From Leptodontidium sp. MPI-SDFR-AT-0119 (taxonomy: Eukaryota > Ascomycota > Leotiomycetes > Helotiales > Leptodontidiaceae), in contig JAHLEZ010000005.1 of assembly GCA_020726505.1 (NCBI GenBank), positions 2,728,001 to 2,792,000 on the forward strand: a DNA stretch of 64,000 nt, in the 5' to 3' direction. Below are positions 24,984 through 36,263 of this stretch, piece by piece. The position numbers and the translations under genes are program-made. Position 1 is the first letter of the stretch. Each line of letters starts with the position of its first letter. The notes under the pieces are model-generated. The model ran no database searches. It was not told where the DNA came from and saw only the letters and a program-made list of their open reading frames with translations.

Positions 24984-25529
24984 ATGGTCGCCTGGTACGT
25001 TCATTCGTTGCTTGCTTGTAGCTCGCTCTCTGCAGGCTTCATGCACGAGTCAGTAAGGCAGATCATCACCGCTTGGCAATCTCACCCAACATCCCAATCT
25101 CTTCGAACACAGCTCCTCGAGACTTCGAAGCGCGAATTCGCAAATCAACTTAACCAACGCCATAATATCAGATATCTAAAGATACTCACCAACAACCGTA
25201 ATTCTGCTAGCCTTCCACTCCTGATGTCGATGCAAGGCTCCCCCGCGGGGCTAGAGGTGTTCGAGGCCCTGAATATCGAGAACGAAAACGCATACGCAAG
25301 CAACGAAATCAAAAAATCCTGCATTACACACGCAATCTCTCTCCTTCACCCCTCCAGCAAAGTCCTCGATGTAGGGTGCGGCACTAGCATTCCCGTCTCC
25401 TCAATGCTCTCCAAAGCCAACCTCTTCGTGGTAGCCGGGGATCTCTCATTCTTTCCTTTCCCCCAAAAGGTTCTCCCCTTCCAAAACATGCCTCACGATT
25501 CTCATAAACCCGTACAACTGCAGAGCTAA
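24984..25529 (+). pseudogene. Truncated SAM-dependent methyltransferase fragment
   Basis: A 181-codon open frame contains methyltransferase motif I, SSKVLDVGCGTSIPVSSML, and the following acidic strand end VVAGDLS. It then stops. The post-I, II and III motifs are missing, and a complete methyltransferase would need roughly another 120 residues. The first 100 residues are not recognisable. Directly behind it lies the tail of an unrelated transcription-factor gene, so this looks like a fragment joined to another fragment by rearrangement. Confidence 0.5.
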
Positions 25530-25545
25530 TCATCTATTCCTAGCA

Positions 25546-26293
25546 ACACAGGGTCCCAGAAACTAAAGATCGATCCTATCCTTTGTTCGGAAAGATTCCC
25601 CTGCCACCTGTCATGATCCAACAGCTGGATATGATTCTGAATCTTAGATTCTTGGAGCCCCTTCGAAAGAAGTTTCTCGAGGATTTGCAAAGAATACAAT
25701 GCGAAATAATCCCAAGAGCTGGATGACTATCTACCTGATCACGTTCATGGCTTGTCACAGCTTTGCTGCTGTGACTGTAGAAAACTACAAGAATGCGAGA
25801 AAGCACGGGCTGCTGGTACTTCCCAAAGCCACTCACTCTCATCGTAGAGCCCGAGAGCATTCGCTGATCCAGTGTTTGCTTGCAGAGAAAATACACCATG
25901 CCCAACTTAATGTCCGAAATACATTACAGTGCGAATGTTATTTTATCGGATTATCACTATTGCACAAGTGCCAACAACCCGTTCGATGTTCTCGACAAAT
26001 GGGACAAGCGCGAGACCACACAGTTTGCCGAAATGTCAACAACCGAGTTTCACTTCCTCCGCAAAGCTGTGAGGATGGTCAAAGAGCGAGGTTAGTTAGT
26101 CAAAAGAAGCAACGCAAATTTTGATGATTTCCCATGCTGATCATGAGCAACAGAGGATGAAATCAGGAATGTGCATACTTTCGGCCTCTACGAGGATGAC
26201 TTGTATTTCGTATCGCAGATGCATGAGAAGAACTGGACTCCGAGAGATATTGTTATTAACTACCGTGAGGGAACTGTTGATATGTGCCATTGA
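25546..26293 (+). pseudogene. C-terminal remnant of a fungal Zn2Cys6-type transcription factor
   Basis: Reads PLFGKIPLPPVMIQQLDMI then LEPLRKKFLEDLQR in one frame, shifts to NPKSWMTIYLITFMACHS and ENYKNARKHG, then to ANVILSDYHYC and WDKRETTQFAEM. After an intron (GTTAGT to CAACAG at about 26092-26152) it ends in GLYEDDLYFVSQMHEKNW with a stop at 26293. This order of motifs matches the carboxyl region of a common family of fungal C6 regulators. The amino-terminal zinc cluster is absent from the window, and at least two frameshifts are present, so it is a pseudogene fragment. Confidence 0.55.
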
Positions 26294-26826
26294 AGCGAGT
26301 TTGATTAAAATGGAAGACACAGTGTTGGCATATAAAATTTATTCTTCCTTAAGGCTTGCAGTAGCTATAGCTGTAAAAATAAAACAAAAGTCTACGAAAA
26401 GCAATCGAAATATTTTCCGACTTTCCGCATCCAGTGGCTCGAGCCATCTTCGTGAGGCGGATTCAGGGCAAGTGGCGGGCGGGGTAAGAATTACCCACCC
26501 CGCACTTAACTGATAAAAGCTTCTCCTAAATGTTCCTCATCGTTCTAAGCACCCTCACAACGAGAGCAACCTCTTGAGCCTATATAATCTTCCTAATCTT
26601 ACGTATAAATACACCGAGATCCTGTTCATAGTACCCTAACTGGTCGCCCCTATTCGCTATAGGCTCACCTCCCTAGCTCACTTGCTCAGCCTAGCTCAGC
26701 TTAGCTCAGGTTCAGCTCACCCACAACTCAGGCTACAGCAGCAACAGCTCAAGTCCAAAAAACGGAAATGGAAATTGGCTCATGCCGAGATTCCGATATC
26801 GAATACGCTGTTACTTCCAGTGATCC
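26294..26826. other. Intergenic region with GCTCA-rich repeat
   Basis: Mostly AT-rich DNA. From 26661 to 26752 the word GCTCA recurs about seven times at irregular spacing. No gene is supported. Confidence 0.5.
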
Positions 26827-27009
26827 CAAGGGCTTATCGAACATCGCTTCGCAGATCCAGAAACACTCGATATCGCCAGATACGAGCAATTCTTCAAGTT
26901 GAGGTGCAAGTCTGACAGTTTGCTGGAGGAAAGAGTGCTGTGGCAGAGTCTGTTCAATGAAGAGATGGCGATGGCGAAGTTGAAGCTTTTGATAAGACAG
27001 CAAGCAGGC
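26827..27009 (+). pseudogene. Short coding remnant of unknown family
   Basis: One frame of about 60 codons reads like a real folded helical protein: HRFADPETLDIARYEQFFKL, then SLLEERVLWQSLFNEE, then MAMAKLKLLIRQQ. It has no start codon, is preceded by an in-frame stop and dissolves into non-coding sequence. I do not recognise it. It is probably an isolated exon or fragment. Confidence 0.3.
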
Positions 27010-27292
27010 GTGAGGGTCAAAAATAACCCCAATTCGCTAGCGCCAAGCCTTTTCCTTTTGCCCTTTCTCTCCCAAAAGAATCGTCAACCTCCATTCGTTG
27101 AGGTATCCCGGAATTATGATGTGATGAGAAGTGAAAATGTAAGTCATAAACCGTCTATTCATATTCTATTCTATGATATTTCTATTCCCAGATCGGAACG
27201 CCGTCCGTGCCTCTATCATGTGGATATCTCATTACAAAAAAGAAAACGCTGCTTCACAAATCATCACCACCGAATTCAATCGTCAACCAGAT

Positions 27293-28841
27293 TTACAACT
27301 TCTCCATGTGAGTTGCGTCGTTCTTCTCGTTAATAGATCCGGTCTCAATGTCCTTAGTAGGCTCCTCGATACCGACCTTGACCTTCTCAGTCCATCCATC
27401 CAGACTCTTCCTCTTGAAGATGTTGAGGTAGATGGGAAACGTGATCGCGATAACGAAACCGATCAATGGGATGAAGAAGGCCTTTTGGGTATTTCCGCCG
27501 AGGGCATCTGCAACAGCGCCAAGAACTGGTGGGAAGAGTGCACCCCCAGAAACAGAAGCCACGATGAAGGACGCACCGCGTTTGCTGTGTCTTCCGAGTC
27601 CACGGAGGGAGAGCGTGAAGATCAGAGGGAAAACGCAGGACTCGAAGAAGAGTACTAGGAAGATGGAGGCGACACCCCCGTTGCCCTTCAGACCGATGAC
27701 GAGACAAGCGAAGACCACGACACCGGTCAAGAAACCCATGAGAACAAGACGAGGCTTGATGAACTTGAGCATACCACTGGCGATGAAACGACCGACAGCG
27801 AAGCAACCCTGAGCACCGGCAAGGAGATTTGCACCAGTGGCGTGAGTAGTGCCAGGTCGGACCCAGGAGACGTAGTTGATGAAGTATCCAGCATAGGCAA
27901 CTTGGGCGCCGACGTAGCAGAATTGGGCAATGACACCGAAGTAGAGTGTGTATTGCTTGCTGAGGGGCTTGTCCTCGAAATCGGTATCTTGGGCAGAGAG
28001 GGCAGCTTGCTCGGCCATATCGGCGTCTGTGACTTCAGGAAGATGGACGAAGAAGAAAACGATTGCGAGGAGGAAGACGAAGATTGCAATGCCAAGGTAC
28101 ACCCATTGGACGGAGGTCAATGATTTATCGTCAACCTTCTTGAAGATGACCTGGGAAGCGAGGACGGGTGCGACGACTGTTCCGACTGCTTGGAAAGATT
28201 GCGCCAGAGTGAGACGGAGCTCAGAGTACTTTGGAGGACCACAGGTGGCGATGAAGGGATTGGCTGCTGTCTCGAGTGTTGAAAGACCGCTACCGACGAT
28301 GAACATGCTCAAGCAGAATCCAACGAAGCTACATTTGTATTAGCATTGGATCACAAGAGGTAATCAGATGGGGACTTACGATCGCTTAACGCCGGATGGC
28401 CAGAACATCAAAGCACCGACGCCATAAATGCAAAGACCGGTGATGAAGGCCCATCTGTATCCAAATCTACGTACAACCCATCCAGAGTATGTGAGAGGAC
28501 CGATGAAGTAAGCACTGCAGGCTATGTCAGTAAAGATTCATGGGACTGAGGGTCTGAAGCCATGGGATAACGAACCCGAAGTATGCAGCCTGCAGACCAC
28601 CAGATTGGCCTTGAGAGATGTTCAAAGCTGTTTGGAAATGGGCATTCAGAACATCCAAAAGACCGTATGCGAAACCCCACATGAAGAAGAGGACCGTGAC
28701 GAGAGCAACAGGGACAATGGATTCCCTGGTGGTAATGTGCCCAGCACCAGTAACGGCATGGTCATCGATAGCGACCATGCTCTTCTTGCGGTCGGCAATG
28801 CCTGCCGAAGCATTCGAGGCTGTTCTCTCAACAGTCTCCAT
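27293..28841 (-). CDS. MFS sugar permease, FucP/glucose-galactose type
   Basis: Three exons, 28841-28576, 28514-28380 and 28328-27293, coding 478 aa in consistent phases. About twelve membrane helices are visible. Family landmarks include ALVTVLFFMWGFAYGLLDVLN in helix 1 (two pieces), GLSTLETAANPFIATCGP after helix 4, QSFQAVGTVVAPVLAS in helix 5, and the later SCVFPLIFTLSLRGLG and GASFIVASVSGGALFPPVLG segments. These belong to the fucose/glucose-galactose symporter branch of the major facilitator superfamily, which moves sugars with protons across the plasma membrane. The exact sugar is not readable. A TATATA box lies at about 28997-29002, some 155 bp upstream. The gene is intact although neighbours to the left are broken. 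Confidence 0.9.
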
Positions 28842-31800
28842 TATGAATGTTGTTGATGTTGGCAGATGTGGACGAGGTTGCTGGAGTCAGAGCTGTCCAA
28901 GACAGTCGTTGGTTGGAAGGAGCGATGGCGAGGAGATCGAGAGAACGGGCGTGAACTGCTGATGAATAGAATCATTCTCATGGGCAAGAGGAGAGATATA
29001 TACCCCATCATCGAGCCCAACCAACCCATTCTCATTCCCCATGCCCCGCCCTCCGCATGCATGAGCTCTCTCAATAAACAACGGTAAGTATCGGTCGAGA
29101 CACCAGGACCAAGGATTCCGAGTCTCCGAGTTCTGGTTGGCTTGTCACAACTCACATCCACAATTCAGACCTCGTCACAAAGATCGAATCCCTGGATGGG
29201 AAAGGTTGGGCTTTGCCAATGCCTGTACTTTTCCCCTCTGGAGATGCCAAGTCGCATCGCCTGCCCCGGCATATCTACGATGTGGAGAAGCCTTCACACG
29301 CCGGCCTCTTTGCCATCCAACCCCAAGCCGTCTCCCTCCATCTCAACTGGATCTAGTGCGGCGGCATCGAAGGCACGAAGAAATCCTCTAGAAAGCGGCT
29401 TCTGGCATAGCGGCTCTTGGAAGTTGCGTCAATTGGCGTCGGTCCGGCCTTATTATTCGCCTCGAACCAATGATGGGGCATCGCACCATAACTTCACTCA
29501 ACCATGAGGCGATTTCAACAAGTTCCAAGACAAGCAGCCAAGTCACGCAGCGGCACTTCCAAGGCAAAGATTCAGCGAGCGATCACCCTATCCCTACCAG
29601 GCTCCGCTGTTGTGCGTCTTGTCGCAGGCGATAAGCACATCTGGATGCTTCTTGCTGAGGAGACCCGGGAGGGGAGATGACCAGTGGATAGATGAGCTGC
29701 TCCGGATGAGTGGAGTTGCTTTCATTTGGTGAGAGAGCTCCAGGAGAATTGGGACTCTTGCAGGCTCTACTCCAGCCGGGGACTCCATGAGATCCGCTGT
29801 ATTTCAGCGAGTCAGCTCCACGGGGCCCCTTGGCATCAGGGGTTGACTTCTCCACAGTCACCCCGAGAGACCAGACTTCTCCGTATCTCAAGTCTCAGTC
29901 TCCGTAGAGTCCTCACAAGATCGTTGATCTCTCCGCGCTTTTCGCTGTTCTGTCCGCGCGCAGAGTTGATTACTATCACAACTCACAAGGAAGTTCAGGA
30001 ACGAACGCACGCCACCAAATCTGACATGACACCACCAATGCAGCACTAGCCTTGCACACCACCGAAGCCTCCCAAGCCAACCGCCGAGCCTCCCTTTAGT
30101 GTCCAGGCCAATCAAATTATGCCTGTTCCTTTCTCTAAACCCCTCAAGCTGTTTATCTGATGTGATGACTGAACAAACTTCGATCTTTGCTTTTGGGTTT
30201 GTCTGTCTCGCGTTCTGTGGAGAAGCTTTTCAGATGGCTGGGCAGGTGGATACTCTCGGCCCTACTCTGAACCTTCACCGGACTCAGGCCAGCTCTGCAG
30301 GTAAATTCCCTCGTTTCGCTTCTTGGCCTGCTGATTGAAAAATTGGGGATGTCCATTTCGCGGGGTGGGATGGGGAGGGGTTCTGCTTGCGGAGGCAGAA
30401 TCGCCACCAAAGCTACTGATATTTCCCTCAGGGTTTCAGGCACGACATACGACGCGGCCAAGGTTAGGTAGGTTAACGTTATGGCGAGAAATTGGGATTG
30501 AAATTTCTTGAGAAAAACGTCACCATTTTATTTCTTATACCTACGTAGCCGTCTGCAGTGTTAAAAATGGCGGTTTTCTTCGTCCGTTCGTTACCGTGCG
30601 AATTTTTCTCTTCTTCTCCACGCCCAAATGTCCTACCATCACTTTCAACGTTTACCCCTCTTCTGGTGATGCCTTTTCATCGTTTGACTCCAATTACCAG
30701 CCCACTAGAGAGGTTTATGTTTCCAATCCTTCTCTTTTTCTTGTATTTGGGTCTGACTGCTCCACCGCCATGCACAATGAAGACTTTACGCCGGCGTCAG
30801 TTTCAAATTCAAAAGTAGAATAAATGACTAGGCATATAAGATCTCCGTTAAGTGCGACTGGACTAGGAGATTTTTGCTTCCTTTTTTTTGGGGGGGGGGG
30901 GTTTCTGCAACAACGCACCAAGAGATATTATTTCATTGTACTTACATACGTTGTTGTTTCTGTGCATCATATTCCCAGTTCTGGAAGGTTAGGAGTATGA
31001 GACTTGACTTGATATAGCATTAACCAGTCTCAAAGCTGAGACTGACTGGGACACAGTTTTGCACAGTAATCACAGAACTTCGAGCTACAACGCTAGAAGA
31101 GGGAGGCTGAAATGCCTGAGCTTGGTGGGATGCAGCAATTATGTTCCGATTGAAAGAAACATCTTCACCAAGACTTGATCGGCTACAGTTTCGGCTCACA
31201 GGACATTGAAGGACAGGTGAAGATTGCAAAATCAGTGGTATTATTTAACCTCCAAGTTGTTCCCAGTTGTGTTCAAGTACCTTCCTTGACAATCTCCTAC
31301 GCCAGCAACAAGTCATGACGTATTTAAGCTATGATTTGCAGACTCTACAATTACAATTCATTGCAGTTTCCCAGGTTCATCGTATGATGTCCTGTACTTT
31401 CTGTACCTCCAGTTCTGTACTCACGAGCTGCCCAACCACGCAGCTCGCCTCGCCTCGCTTTACCCGTTGTTCCATGCACCATCCACACATTCCTCTGATC
31501 GGCAGACACCACTCTCAGGCTTTTAATACGCTAGATTCACAGACCTACCATGGCGTCGTATCTGTCGGCCAAGGAGGCGTACGCTTTTCATGACATCGCA
31601 CGCACGGGGGTCTCTGGTAAATGCGATTATATACGGTAATGATACATTCGCTTCCATAATTGATGCGACTCTGGAACACGCGTCCAAGGCTGCTTAGGCA
31701 GGTCATTGACGATATGTTAGTTTGATTACTGCTGCTACCTGGGTGCGACGACACCTGCGTGTTCTAGTACAGGCCTTATATTCCTGTTTTGAAAGCAAGT

Positions 31801-32016
31801 CTTCGTCGCTTCTCATGTTGAATTTTGCTTCAATTGCGAGGCAATTGCTGTTTAGTTATTGCTATCTTCATATTGACCCAGTAACAATTCCTTGTCGCTT
31901 AGGGGTCGAGATTCGCTTCAGGCCTTCTTATTTCTCATCCCCCCACATTCGACTGGGGAAGGACCATCTGTTTACACTCGCTACTCAAGTCCAAACCGCA
32001 CTCCAGCACCACCAAG
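28842..32016. other. Long gene-poor stretch
   Basis: About 3.2 kb without a supported gene. It contains the permease promoter on the left and a homopolymer block of T8 followed by G12 at 30882-30901. Several short open frames have no domain, signal peptide or splice support. Confidence 0.55.
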
Positions 32017-32295
32017 ATGAATCCATTCGCAAACTCCACCAACCATTTCAATCATTCGGAGCCTATTCTAGCTGCTCCAACTAGCGGCACCTGTAGCTTG
32101 CTCGCTGGCTTCGAGAAGGACAACATTACCCGGAACCTCTTCCAGCCATGTTGCAGTAGCGCTGTCGCAGTCGGATATGAACGATCGACTTGCAAGTCCG
32201 AAACTGGCTGGGAGACATGCTTTGGTCAACACCGAGAAGATTCTAGTCTCATTGCCGCTGTCTGCAGCACCTCTGGTACCATCTCACGAAGCTAA
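32017..32295 (+). CDS. Small Cys-rich protein or fragment
   Basis: A 92-codon open frame has six cysteines in the pattern TCSLLAGFEKDNITRNL, PCCSSA, STCKSETGWETC and AAVC. A CC pair followed by a spaced tryptophan-Cys is common in small fungal extracellular proteins. No signal peptide is visible at its Met, so the true start may be in another exon. It lies immediately upstream of a broken secreted-protein gene on the same strand. Family unknown. Confidence 0.33.
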   Translation: MNPFANSTNHFNHSEPILAAPTSGTCSLLAGFEKDNITRNLFQPCCSSAVAVGYERSTCKSETGWETCFGQHREDSSLIAAVCSTSGTISRS

Positions 32296-32307
32296 CCATC
32301 CGTCATC

Positions 32308-33666
32308 ATGTTCCTCCTTCTGCTGGCGGCTTTCGTTGTCCAGGCCACGGCTTCCAATGTCCCATTCTGACAGCAACTTGAACGCACAACGGGCTATGTT
32401 GGTCCGGGATCATTCATCCAAGATCTGGAATTCGCCAGCGAGAGGATTGCAGACTTTGCCATTACTGCTGTCCGCCACGACAAGGCAATAAACCTTCTAG
32501 GTGCACTCAGCATTCTAGACTGCCCGCCAAACGGGAAGACAAATCCAGACGACGCGTTTGATGCATCTACTGCCTTCGTTGGCCGCACGGGAGACACAGA
32601 AATGTTCCTCCAGCCCAAAGTCTGCCACCAAGTCTGAATTAGCCCAACCCTCGCCAGATCTGCAACTACTCCAACCAGACAATCGACATCGTCCCCGCAG
32701 CCGCCGAGTCAGCTTTCTCGCTCATGGCCACCCAATGCGCTAGCAAGAAGGCCTCTGGGACGATTCAAACATCCAGCGGTCTGCAATACGCGCTCTTTGC
32801 AAAGATTGACGGTGGCAAGACTATCAAACGTTGATCCCAACCCCAACTCTCCAAACGCTGTCCAGCATCAAACGAGCCCGCCGTGACAGGTTGCGAGGAC
32901 GCGGTCTGTACACCAGCGATTGAACTTAATGGAAGTGGCGATTGTCCAAATGTCGGCAACGATGAGACAGATGGGTGTGCCTATTTCTGTGAAACGACGG
33001 CTGCCAGATATTATGGCGTGCCGACTATTTATGACGACACCAGATACTGCGCCGCAAGTCCGAACTCCACTTCCTCATATACTCCGATGTACGCTAACCG
33101 TCATTGTGCCCTGAAGGGTACTGACTGCTACCTTGAAGAAGGCGAGGCCTACACCGTCGAGGAATCCATCTCTGTTAATTTTAGCTTCGAAGGTCCTGGT
33201 CCTCTCTAATCCGCCCTAAGCGCAGGAATCAGTTTCGGTATTGCCATCTCGAAAACATCTTCTCTCACGCAGGGATTTAAGTTCGGTGGAGGTGCATGTG
33301 GGTGGTGGTATAAAGTCCTAGTCATGATCCATTCGTGTGGAACGCTCAGTGAATACGAGCCGAACTTTGGGGTTGGTTTCTTTTTCCCCTTCCTCCTCGT
33401 CTTGTTGCATACAACATTGGTATTGACAACGTGATGTAGGTGAAGGCCCAATATTATATTGTCTCGTGGACGCACCGTTTTCTCAGACAACTCCAGGCGC
33501 GTGCTCGGAAATCCAGGCCACGGCCATCAACAGTGACGACCCAGATGTGTTCGTAATTCCCAACTGGGTCAATTGTGGGGATCACACTGCTTTGCCTGAG
33601 GATCAGAACTCTCAGGCTTGGAAGGATACTTACGCTGCAGACAGTGATGTGGTTCATACTTGCTGA
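32308..33666 (+). pseudogene. Secreted Cys-rich protein gene, multiply broken
   Basis: The ATG at 32308 starts a strong signal peptide (MFLLLLAAFVVQATAS), but TGA follows after 20 codons. The same frame continues as SFIQDLEFASERIADFAI. Further pieces in changed frames read CNYSNQTIDIVPAAAESAF, CAYFCETTAARYYGVPTIY and CALKGTDCYLEEGEAYTVEE, then after another stop GISFGIAISKTSSLTQGFKF and, further on, CGDHTALPEDQ with a terminal Cys. The many cysteines and the leader indicate an extracellular protein of a few hundred residues. At least three stops or frameshifts are present. The family is not recognised and no function is assigned. Confidence 0.5.
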
Positions 33667-33914
33667 ATATACTGGTTGAAGATGCCAGGACCGAGTTGTT
33701 GAAAATGACCTTTTTCTAAAGCGGGCATACTAATGCTAGCAATGATTGTCTGCCTATCATTGCTAATCTCGGAGACTGTAAGTTTCTGTTCATTCCACAC
33801 ACGTGTAATCATAGCTCATTTGTTGAAGTCCATCTACGATTCGACGATGAACTTGATCCCGAAAATACTCAATGCCACGTTGTTACGTCAATAATCTCTT
33901 GACAGCTCCTCGCT

Positions 33915-34776
33915 TCAAAAGTTGAGATTATTGAAAGAGGAACTTCTTCTCGCTTCTTCTCCAAAACCTGTCTTGGTATACTTGGCGACTTGGCAGTGTG
34001 TACCTTCTGTAACACCCTGGGGACAAAGTTCGCACACCAACGCATCCGTATACTCGATGGGAGCAATCTCGTCGGCAACAGCCTGGCACGCGTAGATTGG
34101 CATCTTGGGCGTTCCATGCATGCCCATGAGTCCAGTCGCCGTTAACACAGCCTGAGGAACCGGACTATTCAAGGCCGCTTTTCCCATGCCGAAGTAGGTG
34201 TAATATCCCGATACGCATTCGCCAGACCAAGAATACCAGTTAGAATAAGACTAGCGGAGAGGATATTGCTGACAGCTCCTAGAACGGCTGTAACGTTGGG
34301 AACGACGCCTCCGAATTCTTCAACTCGAGTGCATACGAAAGCTGCAATTCAGCAGCCCATTCTGTGCAATCGAACCTCCCGATTATCCCCGCATCTGATA
34401 CCATGCTATAGGAGACGCACCAGTCAAAAATCCCGACGCGAGAGCAGCACGAAAAGAATTGAGAGTCACTTGATCTGCTTGAATCCCAGAAGTGAAAGCA
34501 GATTTCGGACCCGGGTAGATTAACAACCCATCTACGGTTCAACGCCGCGATGATGAGTAACGTCTCTAAACCATTCTAACCGACATCCGTCGGATCAAAT
34601 CTTAGTTGTATGGTATACTAAGGTGCGCAGTTTGCCCATCCAGCATCTTCGGCGAATTGGTGAGAGTATTCTTGAGGTGGGAGAGGTGCTGCGCGCGAAG
34701 CAAATTGTTCATTAACTGGAATGGCGACGATGGAGGTTAAGTGTAAGATGCATATTGTTACCCAGATAAAGCGCAT
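33915..34776 (-). pseudogene. Secretory lipase (LIP family) pseudogene
   Basis: The minus-strand ATG at 34776 gives a signal peptide (MRFIWVTICILHLTSIVAIP). Two in-frame stops follow, with recognisable pieces spread over frames: WVVNLPG, then AFTSGIQADQVTLNSFRAAL, then SGGS of the nucleophile elbow, VVPNVTAVLGAVSNILSAS, and finally MPIYACQAVADEIAPIEYTD, which carries the strand leading to the catalytic Asp. This matches the fungal secretory triacylglycerol lipase family (Candida LIP-type). The residue before the serine in the elbow is a TAA stop, where a Tyr would be expected. The His-containing end is missing. The gene is clearly dead. Confidence 0.7.
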
Positions 34777-36263
34777 CCTAACAACTGATGAAGTGAGCGT
34801 TTTCTCACACTACTAGAACTTTTGTCGAGAGTCAGGGACATCTTGAGTATCTTCACATGGTGTTCTAGTTACTGTCAGCTACTGCTACAATGCCGAGGTT
34901 AGATTCTGTTGCAGGGAAAGTTTACTTTCTATCATCTATCTAATCTACAAGTTCGAATCGTATTCGGGTGCTAACAGAAGTTAGCTTAGAGTTGCAGTGA
35001 AACTAACTGATGGTAAATATGCATCCAGAAAGTCACTAGCAGGATACAAGGAAAGCCTCCCACCGCCATGTGTGATTGCGGGGTAGTGGGGGGGAAGCCA
35101 TTTTGGCTAACTTAGGGACTTTCTCGCTCCGGGGAAAATATATATGGCTTGCTGAGAGGCAACTCCAGCCCCCGAGGAAGATCCCGAATCTTATTAATGC
35201 TAGGTGCTGCAGCAACTCCTCGGATTTCTCTAATATCAAAGCTTTCTTACTCTGAGGGATCTTATACAATAAAATAATCTGGAGAAGGGATTCCACAGCA
35301 GGGTGAAACTAGTAACAAGGTATCCAGCTTTCACCGTCTGAGAAATAGTTTCCGAAGCTCCATCTCCAGCCAACTAAAGCACTATTTTCCGCAATCTTCC
35401 CCGTCCTCAAGCACCTCTAGAAGTGAGAAAGTAATCAGCCTTGGTACAGTATTTGCCGGCTATCTTCGTGGCGTGTATTTAAGCTTCAATGGGCTGATGA
35501 TCTGCGCCTAAACGCGGCTTCTCTAGCTCTAGTCTCTCGCTAGCCGCTGATCTGTGCTGCAGCAACCTATTAGATCTTGATTTGGGAACGAATGCGATTG
35601 TGGCTGTCTTAATACGGAATGGTGGTGTAGCTCGTGGAGATAAGCATCCTGGCACTGTGAAGTGAAGCTGGAGATGTGTCACACAAAACAGCTCACGCGG
35701 TGTTAAGAATCATCGATGAGCAGTGCGAGGGAAATCAAAATCCAATTCAAGGAAAGCAGAATCTGGATGACGCAAAAGTATGCATGTCTCTACACGGAGA
35801 TCAAGATATATCACTTTGTAAGACATTGGTGAAGACGACGCACGGGTAAACTGGATAGCTTCAAGTGGGTTCATGTGGCTTTGACCGCTCACGTCGTCTG
35901 GGCTGCACGCTTCTCTCGGCATCTGCGTTCGATATGACGCAAGTACGGTTCCCGGGAGGTTGGAGAATTGTTCCTAGGTGAGCTGCGAATTTAGCTCATG
36001 GTGCCGAACGTAAGTTGCCGCTAAGTCGATCGACGTCGTTCGACGTCGTTGATAGGCTCTGCTTGCCTTTTGGTGGGAGCTGTGTTGGTGCCGAAATTGA
36101 ATGTTGATCAGCAACTAAGTTTCCGGGGCTCCGCGAGACATTGATTCAGAAGAGCGCAACGAACAGACGGGATTGAAATATAAGTTCTCTACGGTAGCCA
36201 CGGTGGAGGTGAGTTGAACTGAACTGATCAACTTGTGGACATGTCATCAACCTTATTTTCAAA
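34777..36263. other. Intergenic region
   Basis: No gene is supported. Near 36028-36048 the word CGACGTCGTT occurs twice in tandem. A TATA-like AAATATAAG lies at about 36175-36183, roughly 85 bp before the FAD oxidase start. Confidence 0.5.

Noticed and set aside
29142..29507. 121-codon plus-strand frame
   Set aside because: No family features; it lies in the promoter region of the permease and shows no start context or introns.
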